Origin: Sphingomonas sp. 35-24ZXX
Lineage (GTDB): Bacteria; Pseudomonadota; Alphaproteobacteria; Sphingomonadales; Sphingomonadaceae
Reading direction: 5' to 3'
Length of the DNA stretch: 64,000 bases
Assembly (NCBI RefSeq): GCF_000786215.1
Contig: NZ_JROG01000003.1
Coordinates: forward strand, 992,001 to 1,056,000
A program made the translations under genes and the position numbers. Each line of letters begins with the position of its first letter. The first letter of the stretch is position 1. The notes under the pieces were generated by a model. The model did not search any database. It worked only from the letters and a program-made list of their open reading frames with translations, and had not been told where the DNA came from. Of the stretch, positions 19,394-27,777 are shown piece by piece.

Positions 19394-19899
19394 TGGCCCC
19401 CCTTTTCGTCCTTCGCTTCCTGCTGGCGCTTGAGCTCGGCCGCTTCGGCCTCGCGCGCCTTCTTCAAATATTCCTGATCGACCTCGGGCAGTTTGGAAAA
19501 GTCGATCATATAGGCGGGAACGGGCGCAGGCATGCTGAACGTCGCCTTGCCCTTGAAGATGCCGTCCCCCGCCACATCGGGTGCGGGCGGAGGGCCGCCG
19601 GTGGCCAGCCTGCCTTCGGTATCGGGCGGCACGCGGAACTTGGCGCTGGGGTCGGTTTCGCCACAGACGACGATATCCTTGCCTGCAGCGCTCGGCTGGC
19701 AGCGCTTGGCGCGCTCTTCCTTGCCGGTCCACTCATCGGCCTTGCGAATCAGCTGCTTGACCTTCGCGTCAACCGGATCGGGCTCGCGCTGCTCGGGATC
19801 GGGCAGCCGCGTGTCGTCCTGGGCCTCCTGGGCGATGGCGGCAGGCGCAAAAGATGCGGAAATGGCCAACGCAGCCGCCGCCAACAGCATTCTCGACAA
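19390..19899 (-). CDS. Hypothetical secreted protein
   Basis: Unrecognised protein of 169 residues with a signal peptide (cleavage likely after AIA-QEAQ). The mature part is charged and Pro-rich: a DPEQREPDPVDAKVKQLI segment, two cysteines (RCQPSAAGKDIVVCGE) that could form a disulfide, and a C-terminal Lys/Glu-rich helix YLKKAREAEAAELKRQQE. The IVVCGE stretch recurs in small secreted sphingomonad proteins, as far as I recall. The start may be TTG at 19899 or ATG at 19890. Coupled to the downstream GNAT gene. Confidence 0.75.
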   Translation of the reverse strand: MSRMLLAAAALAISASFAPAAIAQEAQDDTRLPDPEQREPDPVDAKVKQLIRKADEWTGKEERAKRCQPSAAGKDIVVCGETDPSAKFRVPPDTEGRLATGGPPPAPDVAGDGIFKGKATFSMPAPVPAYMIDFSKLPEVDQEYLKKAREAEAAELKRQQEAKDEKGGQ

Positions 19900-19987
19900 T
19901 GCAATAATGCTCCCTTATGGACCGGGCGCAACGCACCTGGCCTGGAATGCAACGGGTGCCCCATAGAAGAAGGATGACCCGCCTGCC

Positions 19988-20989
19988 ATGTCCAGCGCAA
20001 GCCCGAAAGCGACGACCAGCTCACAAACCCCGCAACTGGACCGCGTCCTGGTGCTCGAAATGGTCCGCGTGACCGAAGCCGCCGCCATCGCCGCAGCCAA
20101 TCTGATCGGCCGTGGTGACGAAAAGGCAGCCGACGCCGCCGCCGTGGAAGCGATGCGCGCGGCGCTCAACGGGCTGGATATCGACGGCACCGTGGTGATC
20201 GGCGAAGGCGAGCGCGACGAAGCCCCGATGCTGTACATTGGCGAGAAGGTCGGCCTGGGCAACGAAGGCGCACCGCGCATCGACATCGCGCTCGATCCGC
20301 TCGAGGGCACCACCATCACCGCCAAGGCCGGCCCCAATGCGCTTGCCGTGCTGGCGATCGCCGAAAACGGCTGCCTGCTCAACGCACCCGATGTGTACAT
20401 GGACAAGATCGCGGTCGGCCCGGGCTATCCCGATGGCGTGATCGACCTCAACAAGTCGCCGACCGAGAACGTCAAGGCAGTGGCTGCCGCAAAGGGCGTG
20501 AAGCCCGGCGAGATCATCGTGTGCGTGCTCGACCGTCCGCGCCATGCCGAGATGATCGAAGAACTGCGCGGCCTCGGCTGCGGCATCATGCTCATCCCCG
20601 ATGGCGACGTCGCCGGCGTGATCGCCACGACCAACCCCGATACCACGATCGACCTGTACATGGGCTCGGGTGGCGCACCGGAAGGCGTGCTCGCCGCGGC
20701 AGCGCTGCGTTGCGTCGGCGGCCAGTTCAAGGGTCGCCTGCTGTTCCGCAACGATGACGAGCGCGCGCGTGCACGCAAATGGGGCATCGAAGACCTCAAC
20801 GCGGTCTACGACCTCACCGATCTTGCCAAGGGCGATTGCATCTTTGCCGCCACCGGCGTGACCGACGGATCACTGCTCGAAGGCGTCAAGCGTCGTCGTG
20901 ACGGCATCATGACCACCGAAACCGTCGTGATGCGCTCGTCCAGCGGCACCGTGCGCTGGGTCAAGGGCGAGCACCGCATTACCAACTGA
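19988..20989 (+). CDS. glpX: Class II fructose-1,6-bisphosphatase
   Basis: Hydrolyses fructose 1,6-bisphosphate to fructose 6-phosphate in gluconeogenesis. 333 residues. Metal-binding and phosphate motifs are GEGERDEAPMLYIGE (about residue 75), DPLEGTTITAKAGPNA (about 100-115) and MGSGGAPEGVLAAAAL (about 225). Standalone transcription unit, divergent from the secreted protein gene. Confidence 0.96.
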   Translation: MSSASPKATTSSQTPQLDRVLVLEMVRVTEAAAIAAANLIGRGDEKAADAAAVEAMRAALNGLDIDGTVVIGEGERDEAPMLYIGEKVGLGNEGAPRIDIALDPLEGTTITAKAGPNALAVLAIAENGCLLNAPDVYMDKIAVGPGYPDGVIDLNKSPTENVKAVAAAKGVKPGEIIVCVLDRPRHAEMIEELRGLGCGIMLIPDGDVAGVIATTNPDTTIDLYMGSGGAPEGVLAAAALRCVGGQFKGRLLFRNDDERARARKWGIEDLNAVYDLTDLAKGDCIFAATGVTDGSLLEGVKRRRDGIMTTETVVMRSSSGTVRWVKGEHRITN

Positions 20990-21000
20990 TCGTCGACAAG

Positions 21001-21041
21001 GGCGGCTGGCAGCGGGGGCCTTCAATCCCGTGCCAGCCGCC
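21001..21041. terminator. Stem-loop after glpX
   Basis: Perfect 11-bp inverted repeat GGCGGCTGGCA (21001-21011) with TGCCAGCCGCC (21031-21041), starting 12 bases after the glpX stop. No T-run follows, so termination efficiency is uncertain. It overlaps the 3' end of the convergent small gene at 21022 and could serve both directions. Confidence 0.5.
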
Positions 21042-21303
21042 CCGCGACCCGCGCGACCAATTGGGCGCGAAGCTGTTCGGTAGATCCCGGCAGAAGACTG
21101 TCCGCCTGCTCATAGCCAGCCTGGCGCAGCAGCACATCGACAAGCTCGGTGCGGTTCTTTCCGAAATCGCGGGCAAGCTCCTGCGCCAGCACATCGACAA
21201 TCCACAAGGCGGCCTGCGTCATGGCATGATCCTGCGTCCGGCCCAGGGTTTCGTCATGGCGACCGCAACGGGCGACGGCGGGGCGTTCCAATATCTCGTA
21301 CAT
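21022..21303 (-). CDS. Small hypothetical protein
   Basis: Unrecognised protein of up to 93 residues starting MYEILERPAV, with an internal Met that would give a 66-residue form (MTQAALWIVDVLAQELARDF). The second half is helical with regular hydrophobic spacing. There is no clear ribosome site before either start. It lies convergent to glpX, and GC bias in the frame looks coding. Existence moderately supported, function unknown. Confidence 0.5.
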   Translation of the reverse strand: MYEILERPAVARCGRHDETLGRTQDHAMTQAALWIVDVLAQELARDFGKNRTELVDVLLRQAGYEQADSLLPGSTEQLRAQLVARVAGRLARD

Positions 21304-21376
21304 GCCGCAGCCCATGCCGCGCGTCCGGGTTCTGCCCAAGCCGCGTGACGCGAATGACTTGCATTTGTGACGAATG

Positions 21377-22261
21377 TCAGGCCGAGGCTGGCTCGGCGCC
21401 CGGCTGTGATACGGTATCATCCATTTCGGATGCAGCCGTCTGCAGACCCCGGTCCGCGCCCAGCACATCGCGCACATAGCTGCGCCCGAGCGGCGCTTCG
21501 GCACCGCTGGCAAGCAACGCCAGCATGGCGCCACTCGGCTTGCGCCGATAGCCGCGGATCGCCGATCGGCGGCACAACGCGGAACGGTGAACCCGCAGGA
21601 AGGCGCCGCCCTCCATCTCCGCCTCGATGGCCGACAGGGTCGACCGGACCAGCCCGTGCGCGCCATCTGCACCGTGAATGCGCACGTAATTGCCCTCCGC
21701 CTGCACCCATTCCACGCCGTCATGGGGAATGCGGATCGTCTGCCGCCCGGTCTTGACCCAGAAGCCCAGGTCCGGATCGCCCGAACGCGAAGCAGAGGCG
21801 GTCTGCGCCGCCTGCACATGCGCCAGAGCGGCCGCATAATGCACCGCCAGCCAGGCGGCGATGCCGGTGCCGAAATAGCCGCCCCACAGCAGGATCCAGC
21901 GCAGGTTGCGTGCCGCGATATCGTCGGGTCGCGGCTCGATCAACAGATCCCAGCCGACGGCGATCGCAAACAGCATTGCCATGCCCGGCAGCGCGACCAT
22001 CGCCATGCGGCCAAGTCCGCGAAAGTCCAGCTGATGCCGGTCGGCCTGTTTCACCGCCAGCCAGAACACCCCTGCACCGGCCACGATCAGCGCGATCCGC
22101 TTGGGATTGAACAGCTCGAACACGGCATCGGGGTTGAGTGAAGCGCGGAACGTTGAAATCGCAAAGGTCGAAAGGCAGAACAGGACGGCCGCAGGCCATG
22201 CACCTTCTTTCCATCCGTCGCCCGGCTGCCCGGCCTGCGACGTGCGCGAAATCAACTTCAT
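21377..22261 (-). CDS. Membrane-anchored LytTR-family transcriptional regulator
   Basis: A 294-residue protein. Four hydrophobic helices occupy roughly residues 22-155 and lead into a C-terminal LytTR DNA-binding domain (about 170-265), with GVEWVQAEGNYVRIHG and FLRVHRSALCRRSAI as the conserved blocks. There is no receiver domain and no neighbouring histidine kinase, so the membrane part itself may sense a signal or hold the regulator at the membrane. LytTR proteins bind tandem 9-bp direct repeats, and none is obvious upstream. Monocistronic. Confidence 0.87.
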   Translation of the reverse strand: MKLISRTSQAGQPGDGWKEGAWPAAVLFCLSTFAISTFRASLNPDAVFELFNPKRIALIVAGAGVFWLAVKQADRHQLDFRGLGRMAMVALPGMAMLFAIAVGWDLLIEPRPDDIAARNLRWILLWGGYFGTGIAAWLAVHYAAALAHVQAAQTASASRSGDPDLGFWVKTGRQTIRIPHDGVEWVQAEGNYVRIHGADGAHGLVRSTLSAIEAEMEGGAFLRVHRSALCRRSAIRGYRRKPSGAMLALLASGAEAPLGRSYVRDVLGADRGLQTAASEMDDTVSQPGAEPASA

Positions 22262-22386
22262 TCTAGCCGCCGTCCAATGCTTGCCCTATTGCGCCCGAGA
22301 AAGGCCGACAGGCCAACGTTGCGTAGGCCATGATGTTCCCGGTTCGAGGTCGCGCGCGAGCACTAACAATCCAGGGGTGAGATGAA

Positions 22387-23235
22387 ATGGCCTTTTCGAT
22401 CAACGACTTTGATTTGGGACGGTTCGTTGCCGAGACGCTGGCGGAAGACCTGGGCCCCGAGGGAATCGATGTCACCTCGCAAAGCGTCATCCCCGCCGAT
22501 GCGCGTTTCACCGGGGTGATGGACGCCCGGCACGATGTCGTCGTGGCCGGCCTGCCGCTTGCCGAAGCCTTTTTCCGCGCGCTCGATCCGGACTGCACCG
22601 TCGAGCTGCTGGTCGGTGAAGGCGACGCCGTGCCCGGTGGGACCGATATCCTGGCCGTGTCGGGCAAGGCGCGCGCGCTTCTGACCGCGGAGCGCTCGGC
22701 GCTCAACACCGTGCAGCACCTGAGCGGCATCGCCAGCCTGACCCGGTCCTATGTCGATGCCATCGCCGGCACCGGCGCGGTGCTGCTGGATACCCGCAAG
22801 ACCATTCCGGGGCTGCGGATGCTCGAGAAATACGCAACGCGCATGGGCGGCGCGAAGAACCATCGCATGGGCCTGTGGGATGCGGCGATGATCAAGGACA
22901 ACCATGTCGCGGTCGCAGGCGATATCGGCGAAGCGGTGCGCCGTGCGGTCGCTGCGGGAATCGCGCAGATCATCGTCGAGGTCGACCATGTCGAACAGAT
23001 CGAACCCGCGCTGGCGGCAGGTGCCACCCACCTGCTGCTCGACAACATGGCGCCTGCCACACTGCGTGGAGCGGTGACGCTGGTCGGCGGACGCGTGCCG
23101 TGCGAGGCGTCGGGCGGCGTGACGCTGGAGACGATCCGCGCGATTGCCGAGAGCGGGGTCGATTATGTCTCGGTCGGCCGCATCACCCAGTCGGCTCCTG
23201 CCGCCGATATCGGGCTCGATTTCAAGGCGGCCTGA
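22387..23235 (+). CDS. nadC: Nicotinate-nucleotide pyrophosphorylase (carboxylating)
   Basis: Forms nicotinate mononucleotide from quinolinate and PRPP in de novo NAD synthesis. 282 residues. The quinolinate and PRPP site is DTRKTIPGLRMLEKYATRMGG (about residues 137-157), followed by KNHRMGLWDAAMIKDNH; the C-terminal EASGGVTLETI and YVSVGRITQSA are family hallmarks. nadA and nadB are not in the window. The stop overlaps the next start by one base (TGATG). Confidence 0.97.
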   Translation: MAFSINDFDLGRFVAETLAEDLGPEGIDVTSQSVIPADARFTGVMDARHDVVVAGLPLAEAFFRALDPDCTVELLVGEGDAVPGGTDILAVSGKARALLTAERSALNTVQHLSGIASLTRSYVDAIAGTGAVLLDTRKTIPGLRMLEKYATRMGGAKNHRMGLWDAAMIKDNHVAVAGDIGEAVRRAVAAGIAQIIVEVDHVEQIEPALAAGATHLLLDNMAPATLRGAVTLVGGRVPCEASGGVTLETIRAIAESGVDYVSVGRITQSAPAADIGLDFKAA

Positions 23236-23957
23236 TGCGCTGGGCGGCCCTCCTTCCCGCCCTGGGGCTCGGGCTTGCCATGGCCCCCTCGCCCACGTGG
23301 GCGCAGGCCTATCAGTGCCGGATGCCTGCCAGGCTCGCACCGCTCTCGGCCCCGAAGCGCGGGCGCGACGCGGTGCGGCGGGTCGTCCCGGTCGCGGGCT
23401 ATACGCTGGCGCTGAGCTGGTCGCCCGAATATTGCCGCGGTCGCGAGGATCTACCCAGCGAGGTCTTGCAGTGCAGCCGCGATCACGGCGAATTCGGCTT
23501 CGTACTGCACGGCCTGTGGCCCGAGGGCAAGACCGCCGCCTATCCGCAATATTGCGCCGCACCGCCGTCTGCCGTGCCAATGTCGGTGGTGCGCCAGACC
23601 TTGTGCGACATGCCTTCGCAGCGGCTGATCCAGCACCAGTGGGACAAGCACGGCAGCTGCATGGCGCGCGAACCGGCGCGCTATTTCCAGACCGCGACCC
23701 GGCTCTACCGGGCCACCCGGTTGCCCGACATGGAACGCCTGTCGCGCAAGCCGCTGACCATTGGCATGCTCAAGCGCGAGATCGCGCGCGCGAACCCGGG
23801 GATGACGCCGCAGGCGGTCGCGATCCGATCGAATGAACGCGGCTGGCTGCAGGAGGTGCGGATCTGCCTGGGGCTCGATTATCGCCCGCGCGCCTGCCCG
23901 GCCCATGTCCGCCAGCCGCGCGGCGATGCCCCCTTGCGCATCTGGCGCGGGCTTTGA
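23235..23957 (+). CDS. Secreted ribonuclease T2 family protein
   Basis: A 240-residue exported endoribonuclease of the RNase T2/RNase I family. The signal peptide ends at about TWA-QAYQ. The two catalytic blocks CAS I and CAS II are GFVLHGLWPEG (about residues 92-102) and HQWDKHGSCM (about 133-142), each with a catalytic His. Several cysteines suit periplasmic disulfides. Start TGATG overlap with nadC shows translational coupling. Likely a periplasmic RNA scavenger. Confidence 0.9.
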   Translation: MRWAALLPALGLGLAMAPSPTWAQAYQCRMPARLAPLSAPKRGRDAVRRVVPVAGYTLALSWSPEYCRGREDLPSEVLQCSRDHGEFGFVLHGLWPEGKTAAYPQYCAAPPSAVPMSVVRQTLCDMPSQRLIQHQWDKHGSCMAREPARYFQTATRLYRATRLPDMERLSRKPLTIGMLKREIARANPGMTPQAVAIRSNERGWLQEVRICLGLDYRPRACPAHVRQPRGDAPLRIWRGL

Positions 23958-23964
23958 GCCGCGC

Positions 23965-25320
23965 TTAGCGGATCAGAACCTCGTCGGCCTGCAGCGCCCT
24001 GCGCCCCCAGACCAGCACGAACATGCACAGGCCGATGATGATTGCGAACGATTCGAGCGGGGCGATGTTGTAGAGCGCCACGCCGATGGCGGGGGCGATG
24101 ATATAGGCCGCGCCGTTGACCGAGGCGACGATACCCGCCACCTGCCCCTGCTCGGCCCGGGTCACCGCCAGCGATGCGCCTGCGGTAAAGCCGGGGCGGA
24201 ACAGGCCAAAGCCCAGCGAGGCCAGCGCAAAGCCCAGGGTGATCGCATTGAGGCTTTCGGAAAAGCCCACCATCACGCATCCTGCCGCCGCCAGTCCCAT
24301 GCCCCAGAGCGTCGAGGTGCGCGGACCCATCTTGAGATAGGGGATCAGCCCCCATTGCGCGAGCAGCGTCGCGAACGCGCCGGACATCAGCACCAGGCCG
24401 GTGGGCCCGGCAGCCAGCTCCGGCGTGGCGCGCAAGTCCAGCCGGTCGAGCAGCATGAAGCCGACCAGGCCCAGGATCATCGCATTGGCATGGCCGCCGA
24501 CCAGCCCCGCGATCAGCCACGGCCGCAACCGCGCATCGCGCCACGATAGCCGCGTTGCAGTCGCAGCTTCTCCGGTCGCCTCGGGCGGGGAATCATGCTC
24601 GTCGGCATCATAGACTTCGCCCGCCCCAGCGGAACTCATCGGTTCGGACACCAGCCGCCCGCGCGCGGCATAGCTGGGCGTATCATCGGGCAGCCGCAGC
24701 TTCAGTGTCACCAGCACCAGCAGGCCGAAAGAGGCAAAGACGAAGAACGGGCTGGGCAGTCCCAGATAGGGCAGGATGATCAGCGGCGCGAGCGCGGGCC
24801 CGATCACCGTGCCGAGGCCGAAGCTCGACGAGATCATCGACAGCGCCTGGGTGCGTTCGGCGCGGCTGGTGCGCGCAGCGACATAGGCCTGGACCGCCGG
24901 CGGTCCTGCCGAACCGAGGCCGCCATAGAGGCTGCGGAACAGCGCAAAGATCAGCATCGTCCACACCGCCGAAAGGTAACCATGCAGCCCCGCCATCAGC
25001 GTCAGCCCGCACAGGGCAAAGGACGATATGAAGCCCAGCAGCCCCAGGTTCATCAGCGCCTTGCGCCCGCGCCGGTCGGACAGACGCGCCCAGCGCGGCG
25101 CGAACACCATCCACAGCAAGGCTGACCAGCTATAGGCCAGGCTCACCCAGAAATCGGCGACGCCCAGCCGCGTTCCGATCGCGGGCATCACCGATTGCAT
25201 CGCGGTATTGCCCGCGGCGGTCACCAGCATGACCATGAACAGCAGCGCCATGCGATCGGCTGGCAGCTTCTGCCCGCTTTCGATCGCGGCGGCGGATTCG
25301 GAATTCTCTGGGGTGGTCAT
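23965..25320 (-). CDS. MFS transporter
   Basis: A 451-residue major facilitator with about 12 helices. The loop 2-3 motif is RWARLSDRRGRKALMNLG (motif A, RxSDRxGRK). A large cytosolic loop of about 55 residues, acidic and rich in Glu/Ala, separates the two halves (about 215-265). It resembles drug/metabolite antiporters of the TetA/DHA type. Substrate unknown. The start overlaps the upstream monooxygenase-like gene (ATGA). Confidence 0.85.
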   Translation of the reverse strand: MTTPENSESAAAIESGQKLPADRMALLFMVMLVTAAGNTAMQSVMPAIGTRLGVADFWVSLAYSWSALLWMVFAPRWARLSDRRGRKALMNLGLLGFISSFALCGLTLMAGLHGYLSAVWTMLIFALFRSLYGGLGSAGPPAVQAYVAARTSRAERTQALSMISSSFGLGTVIGPALAPLIILPYLGLPSPFFVFASFGLLVLVTLKLRLPDDTPSYAARGRLVSEPMSSAGAGEVYDADEHDSPPEATGEAATATRLSWRDARLRPWLIAGLVGGHANAMILGLVGFMLLDRLDLRATPELAAGPTGLVLMSGAFATLLAQWGLIPYLKMGPRTSTLWGMGLAAAGCVMVGFSESLNAITLGFALASLGFGLFRPGFTAGASLAVTRAEQGQVAGIVASVNGAAYIIAPAIGVALYNIAPLESFAIIIGLCMFVLVWGRRALQADEVLIR

Positions 25321-25652
25321 GGCCAGGCGTAACCCCGTTCGATCCGCGCGACATGCAGCGTATAATGGTCGTACCAGCGGTCGCGCCCGGCGTCGCGCGC
25401 GGCGCGGTGTTCGGGATTGTCGCGCCAGGCCCGCGCGCTGGCATCATCGGCCCAGTAGCTGACCGTGATTCCGAAGCCATCGGCGCTTCTGGCATGGTCC
25501 ATGCCCAGATAACCCGGCTGGCGCGCCACGAGCGCGTCCATGGCTTCGGCCATCGCGGCATAGCCTTCGGCATCGCGCCCGCTATTGTGCGCGGCGAAGA
25601 TCACGGCGATGGCGCCGGTGCCATGCAGGCGGGAATCTGCTTTCGCTTCCAT
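25317..25652 (-). CDS. Antibiotic biosynthesis monooxygenase-like (ABM) small protein
   Basis: A 111-residue ferredoxin-fold protein of the ABM/dimeric alpha-beta barrel type. Features are AIAVIFAAHNSG at the first strand, a PGYLGMDHARSADGFGITVSYWADDASARAW segment typical for the family, and a C-terminal YDHYTLHVARIERGY strand. Such proteins range from quinol monooxygenases to heme-degrading enzymes; the activity is unknown here. Translationally coupled to the MFS gene downstream. Confidence 0.8.
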   Translation of the reverse strand: MEAKADSRLHGTGAIAVIFAAHNSGRDAEGYAAMAEAMDALVARQPGYLGMDHARSADGFGITVSYWADDASARAWRDNPEHRAARDAGRDRWYDHYTLHVARIERGYAWP

Positions 25653-25781
25653 GCGGGCTGCTCTAGGCGCTGACAGGCCGGTTGCAAAGTACTGCTATGC
25701 AACACTGACACACATCATTGCTTTGCGCGGGCCAATCTGCAATTGTGACAGCCCGTTGACAGCCAATTCGAGAGGTTTTTC

Positions 25782-26441
25782 ATGCATTCCAACGACCTGG
25801 CCCAGCTGCCCCTGCGGCAGCGGATCAAGACGCGCGCAGAGCGGACCTTCGGGGCCTGGGGCGTGTTTGTCAGGGAGTTCGTGAAGCATCCTCGCATGGT
25901 GGGATCGGTTGTCCCCTCGTCCGACCGCACGATCCGCAAGATGCTGGGTCCGGTCGACTGGCAGAACGTGCAGCTGTTCGTCGAATATGGCCCGGGGGTC
26001 GGCACTTTCTGCCGCGCCGTGCTCGACCAACTGCCGCGCACTGCGACCTATATCGCAATCGATACCAACCCCGATTTCATCCGCTATCTGCGCAAGACCG
26101 TGCCCGACAGCCGCTTTGTCGCGGTGCATGGCTCTGCCGCCGATGTCGAATCGATTATTGCCGCGCATGGTTTCGAAAAGGCGGATTACGTGCTCTCAGG
26201 CCTGCCGCTCTCGACCCTGCCCGATGGCATCGCCGACCAGATCGCCAGCGCCACCTATCGCGCGCTCGCGCCCGGCGGCGCGTTTCTGGTCTACCAGTTC
26301 ACCAGCTTCACCGCGCAGCTGATTCAGCCGTATTTCGACCGCATCGACCGCGGCATGGAGGCGTGGAACGTACCGCCTGCACATCTGTTCTGGGGCTGGA
26401 AGTCCGATGCCGATGGTCAGCCGCCGCTTGGCCATCATTGA
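25782..26441 (+). CDS. PmtA-like phospholipid N-methyltransferase
   Basis: A 219-residue SAM-dependent methyltransferase. The N-terminal amphipathic segment and VREFVKHPRMVGSVVPSSDRT resemble rhizobial-type PmtA, which methylates phosphatidylethanolamine toward phosphatidylcholine. SAM motif I is VEYGPGVGTF (about residues 67-76); a later VLSGLPLSTLP block corresponds to the rRNA-dimethylase-like NLPY region. Product could be mono- or dimethyl-PE rather than PC. The frame is complete and preceded by GAGAGG. Monocistronic. Confidence 0.78.
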   Translation: MHSNDLAQLPLRQRIKTRAERTFGAWGVFVREFVKHPRMVGSVVPSSDRTIRKMLGPVDWQNVQLFVEYGPGVGTFCRAVLDQLPRTATYIAIDTNPDFIRYLRKTVPDSRFVAVHGSAADVESIIAAHGFEKADYVLSGLPLSTLPDGIADQIASATYRALAPGGAFLVYQFTSFTAQLIQPYFDRIDRGMEAWNVPPAHLFWGWKSDADGQPPLGHH

Positions 26442-26507
26442 CTTTGCGTTGGTCAGCGTCTAGGCGCGGCCTTTCCCTGATATATTGCTTGAGTCTGGAG
26501 CCCGTTC

Positions 26508-26852
26508 ATGGCGCGCGTAACCGTTGAAGATTGCATCGACAAGGTCACCAACCGGTTTGACCTGGTACTGCTCGCCGCCCAGCGCGCGCGCGAGATCAGC
26601 GGCGGTGCCGAACTGACCATCGACCGCGATCGCGACAAGAACCCGGTTGTGGCGCTGCGCGAAATCGCCGACGAAACCGTGTTCCCCGAGGAACTGCGCG
26701 AAAGCCTGACCCAGTCGATGCAGAAGGTGCAGGTCGACGACGACGATGCCGCCGACGAAATCGGCTCGCTCAGCCTGTCGGCCGAAGCGCTGCGCCTCAC
26801 CGCATCGGCCCCGGCGCGCACCAGCAACCTTGGCGGCGATTTCGACGCCTGA
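26508..26852 (+). CDS. rpoZ: RNA polymerase omega subunit
   Basis: Small RNA polymerase subunit that supports beta-prime folding and, in many bacteria, ppGpp response. 114 residues. The N-terminal [20 protein letters not shown] and AAQRAREI are highly conserved; the C-terminal half is acidic and variable. Preceded by CTGGAG. Unlike many genomes there is no relA/spoT immediately downstream; a terminator follows instead. Confidence 0.97.
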   Translation: MARVTVEDCIDKVTNRFDLVLLAAQRAREISGGAELTIDRDRDKNPVVALREIADETVFPEELRESLTQSMQKVQVDDDDAADEIGSLSLSAEALRLTASAPARTSNLGGDFDA

Positions 26853-26874
26853 TTGCTGCGGATAGAGTTACGGA

Positions 26875-26910
26875 AAGTCGCGCGAGCCAAAGGTTTGCGC
26901 GGCTTTTTTG
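26875..26910 (+). terminator. Rho-independent terminator of rpoZ
   Basis: AGTCGCGC (26877-26884) pairs with GCGCGGCT (26898-26905) with one G-U wobble, followed by a run of T to 26910. It starts 24 bases after the rpoZ stop. Confidence 0.8.
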
Positions 26911-26950
26911 TTGGTCCGGAGCATCTTGAGCCAGAGCAGTTCCTCTCGCC

Positions 26951-27042
26951 CGTCACCCTGAACTCGTTTCAGGGCCCATTTCTCCCCACGTGGCTTCGGT
27001 TTTGGGAGGCACGATGGGTCCTGAAACAAGTTCAGGATGACG
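26951..27042. repeat. Long inverted repeat, TCATCCTGAA/TTCAGGATGA family, copy 1
   Basis: Arms of 29 bases at 26951-26979 and 27014-27042 are nearly complementary (core CCTGAACTCGTTTCAGG against CCTGAAACAAGTTCAGG) around a 34-base loop. Each arm is itself partly palindromic. The same element occurs at 60119-60210. This resembles the REP/BIME-type palindromes common in sphingomonads. Together with the rpoZ terminator it accounts for most of the 320-base gap at 26853-27172; the rest shows nothing clear. Confidence 0.85.
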
Positions 27043-27172
27043 AGGGTGGAGCGGCGCGCATTGCGCCAAGGTGACAAAAGGGCAAGTTCGGGGAGTACCA
27101 GGAAAAAAGCTGCCTTTCTGCAAGCAACCCCATTCCGGACCTTGGACATATGCCCTGCCAACCTAAATGCGG

Positions 27173-27598
27173 TCAGGCCTTTTTAGCCAGAAATGCAGCA
27201 ATCATCGGCCTTGTAAAATCGGCTTCCGGATCGTCGCTCTGATCTGGGAGGCGGTGAAATTCCCCCGCATCAAATGCTTCATAGACATAATGAAAGTCGT
27301 CTGGCCACCGAAAGTCGCCATGCTTCCCCATTCGATCCATCAGCAGGCCCCAGAGATTGTTCACCAAAGAGTCGCAGAAGGCAAACGGGAGTTCCCCGGA
27401 CCGATACCTGTCGGCAATTTCAAAACCAATTTCATCGAGGAAATCGGACAAGTCTATCCCGCGCTCGCCTGTCCACTTATCGATGTCATCGCTTCCAGCA
27501 TGAGTGAAACCAGTGTCATCGCAACGCGAAGCGAGCAGATCAACAATGTCGTCCATCGATATGATATTGGCATCAAATGCTGCCTGTCGCAAATCCAC
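27173..27598 (-). CDS. Acidic hypothetical protein, AT-richer than its neighbours
   Basis: Unrecognised soluble protein of 141 residues with no signal or membrane segment. It is strongly acidic, with many Asp/Glu and few basic residues. Distinctive parts are DDIDKWTGERGIDLSDFLDEI, FCDSLVNNLWGLLMDRM and FHYVYEAFDAGEFHRLPDQSDDPE. The codon use is visibly less GC-rich than surrounding genes, and the gene sits alone between two intergenic repeats, which suggests acquisition. The general make-up (small, acidic, a VNNLWGLL helix and a YEAFDAGEF strand) recalls immunity proteins of polymorphic toxin systems, but no toxin is adjacent. The start is GTG at 27598 (a TGA lies just upstream); ATG at 27556 is an alternative. 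Confidence 0.7.
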   Translation of the reverse strand: MDLRQAAFDANIISMDDIVDLLASRCDDTGFTHAGSDDIDKWTGERGIDLSDFLDEIGFEIADRYRSGELPFAFCDSLVNNLWGLLMDRMGKHGDFRWPDDFHYVYEAFDAGEFHRLPDQSDDPEADFTRPMIAAFLAKKA

Positions 27599-27709
27599 CC
27601 AATCTCAGACATTCGCGCAACGAGAGGCTTCCCCCAAAAGCAGACATCGACCTGGTGCAGTCCAGTCAGTGCATAGACTGATTGGCGGCACCACCCGGAG
27701 GGCTCACGC

Positions 27710-27771
27710 CCCCACCTAACCCTCCCCATCGAGGGGGAGGGCTTGGAGCCCCTCCCGCAAGCGGGAGGGGA
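27710..27771. repeat. GC-rich composite intergenic repeat (downstream of ettA)
   Basis: Two hairpins: CCCTCCCC-atc-gaGGGGGAGGG at 27720-27741, and CCCCTCCCGC-aa-GCGGGAGGGG at 27750-27771, just after the ettA stop on the minus strand. Same family as 14020, 15521, 31017, 40814 and 57451. Confidence 0.7.
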
Positions 27772-27777
27772 GAATAG

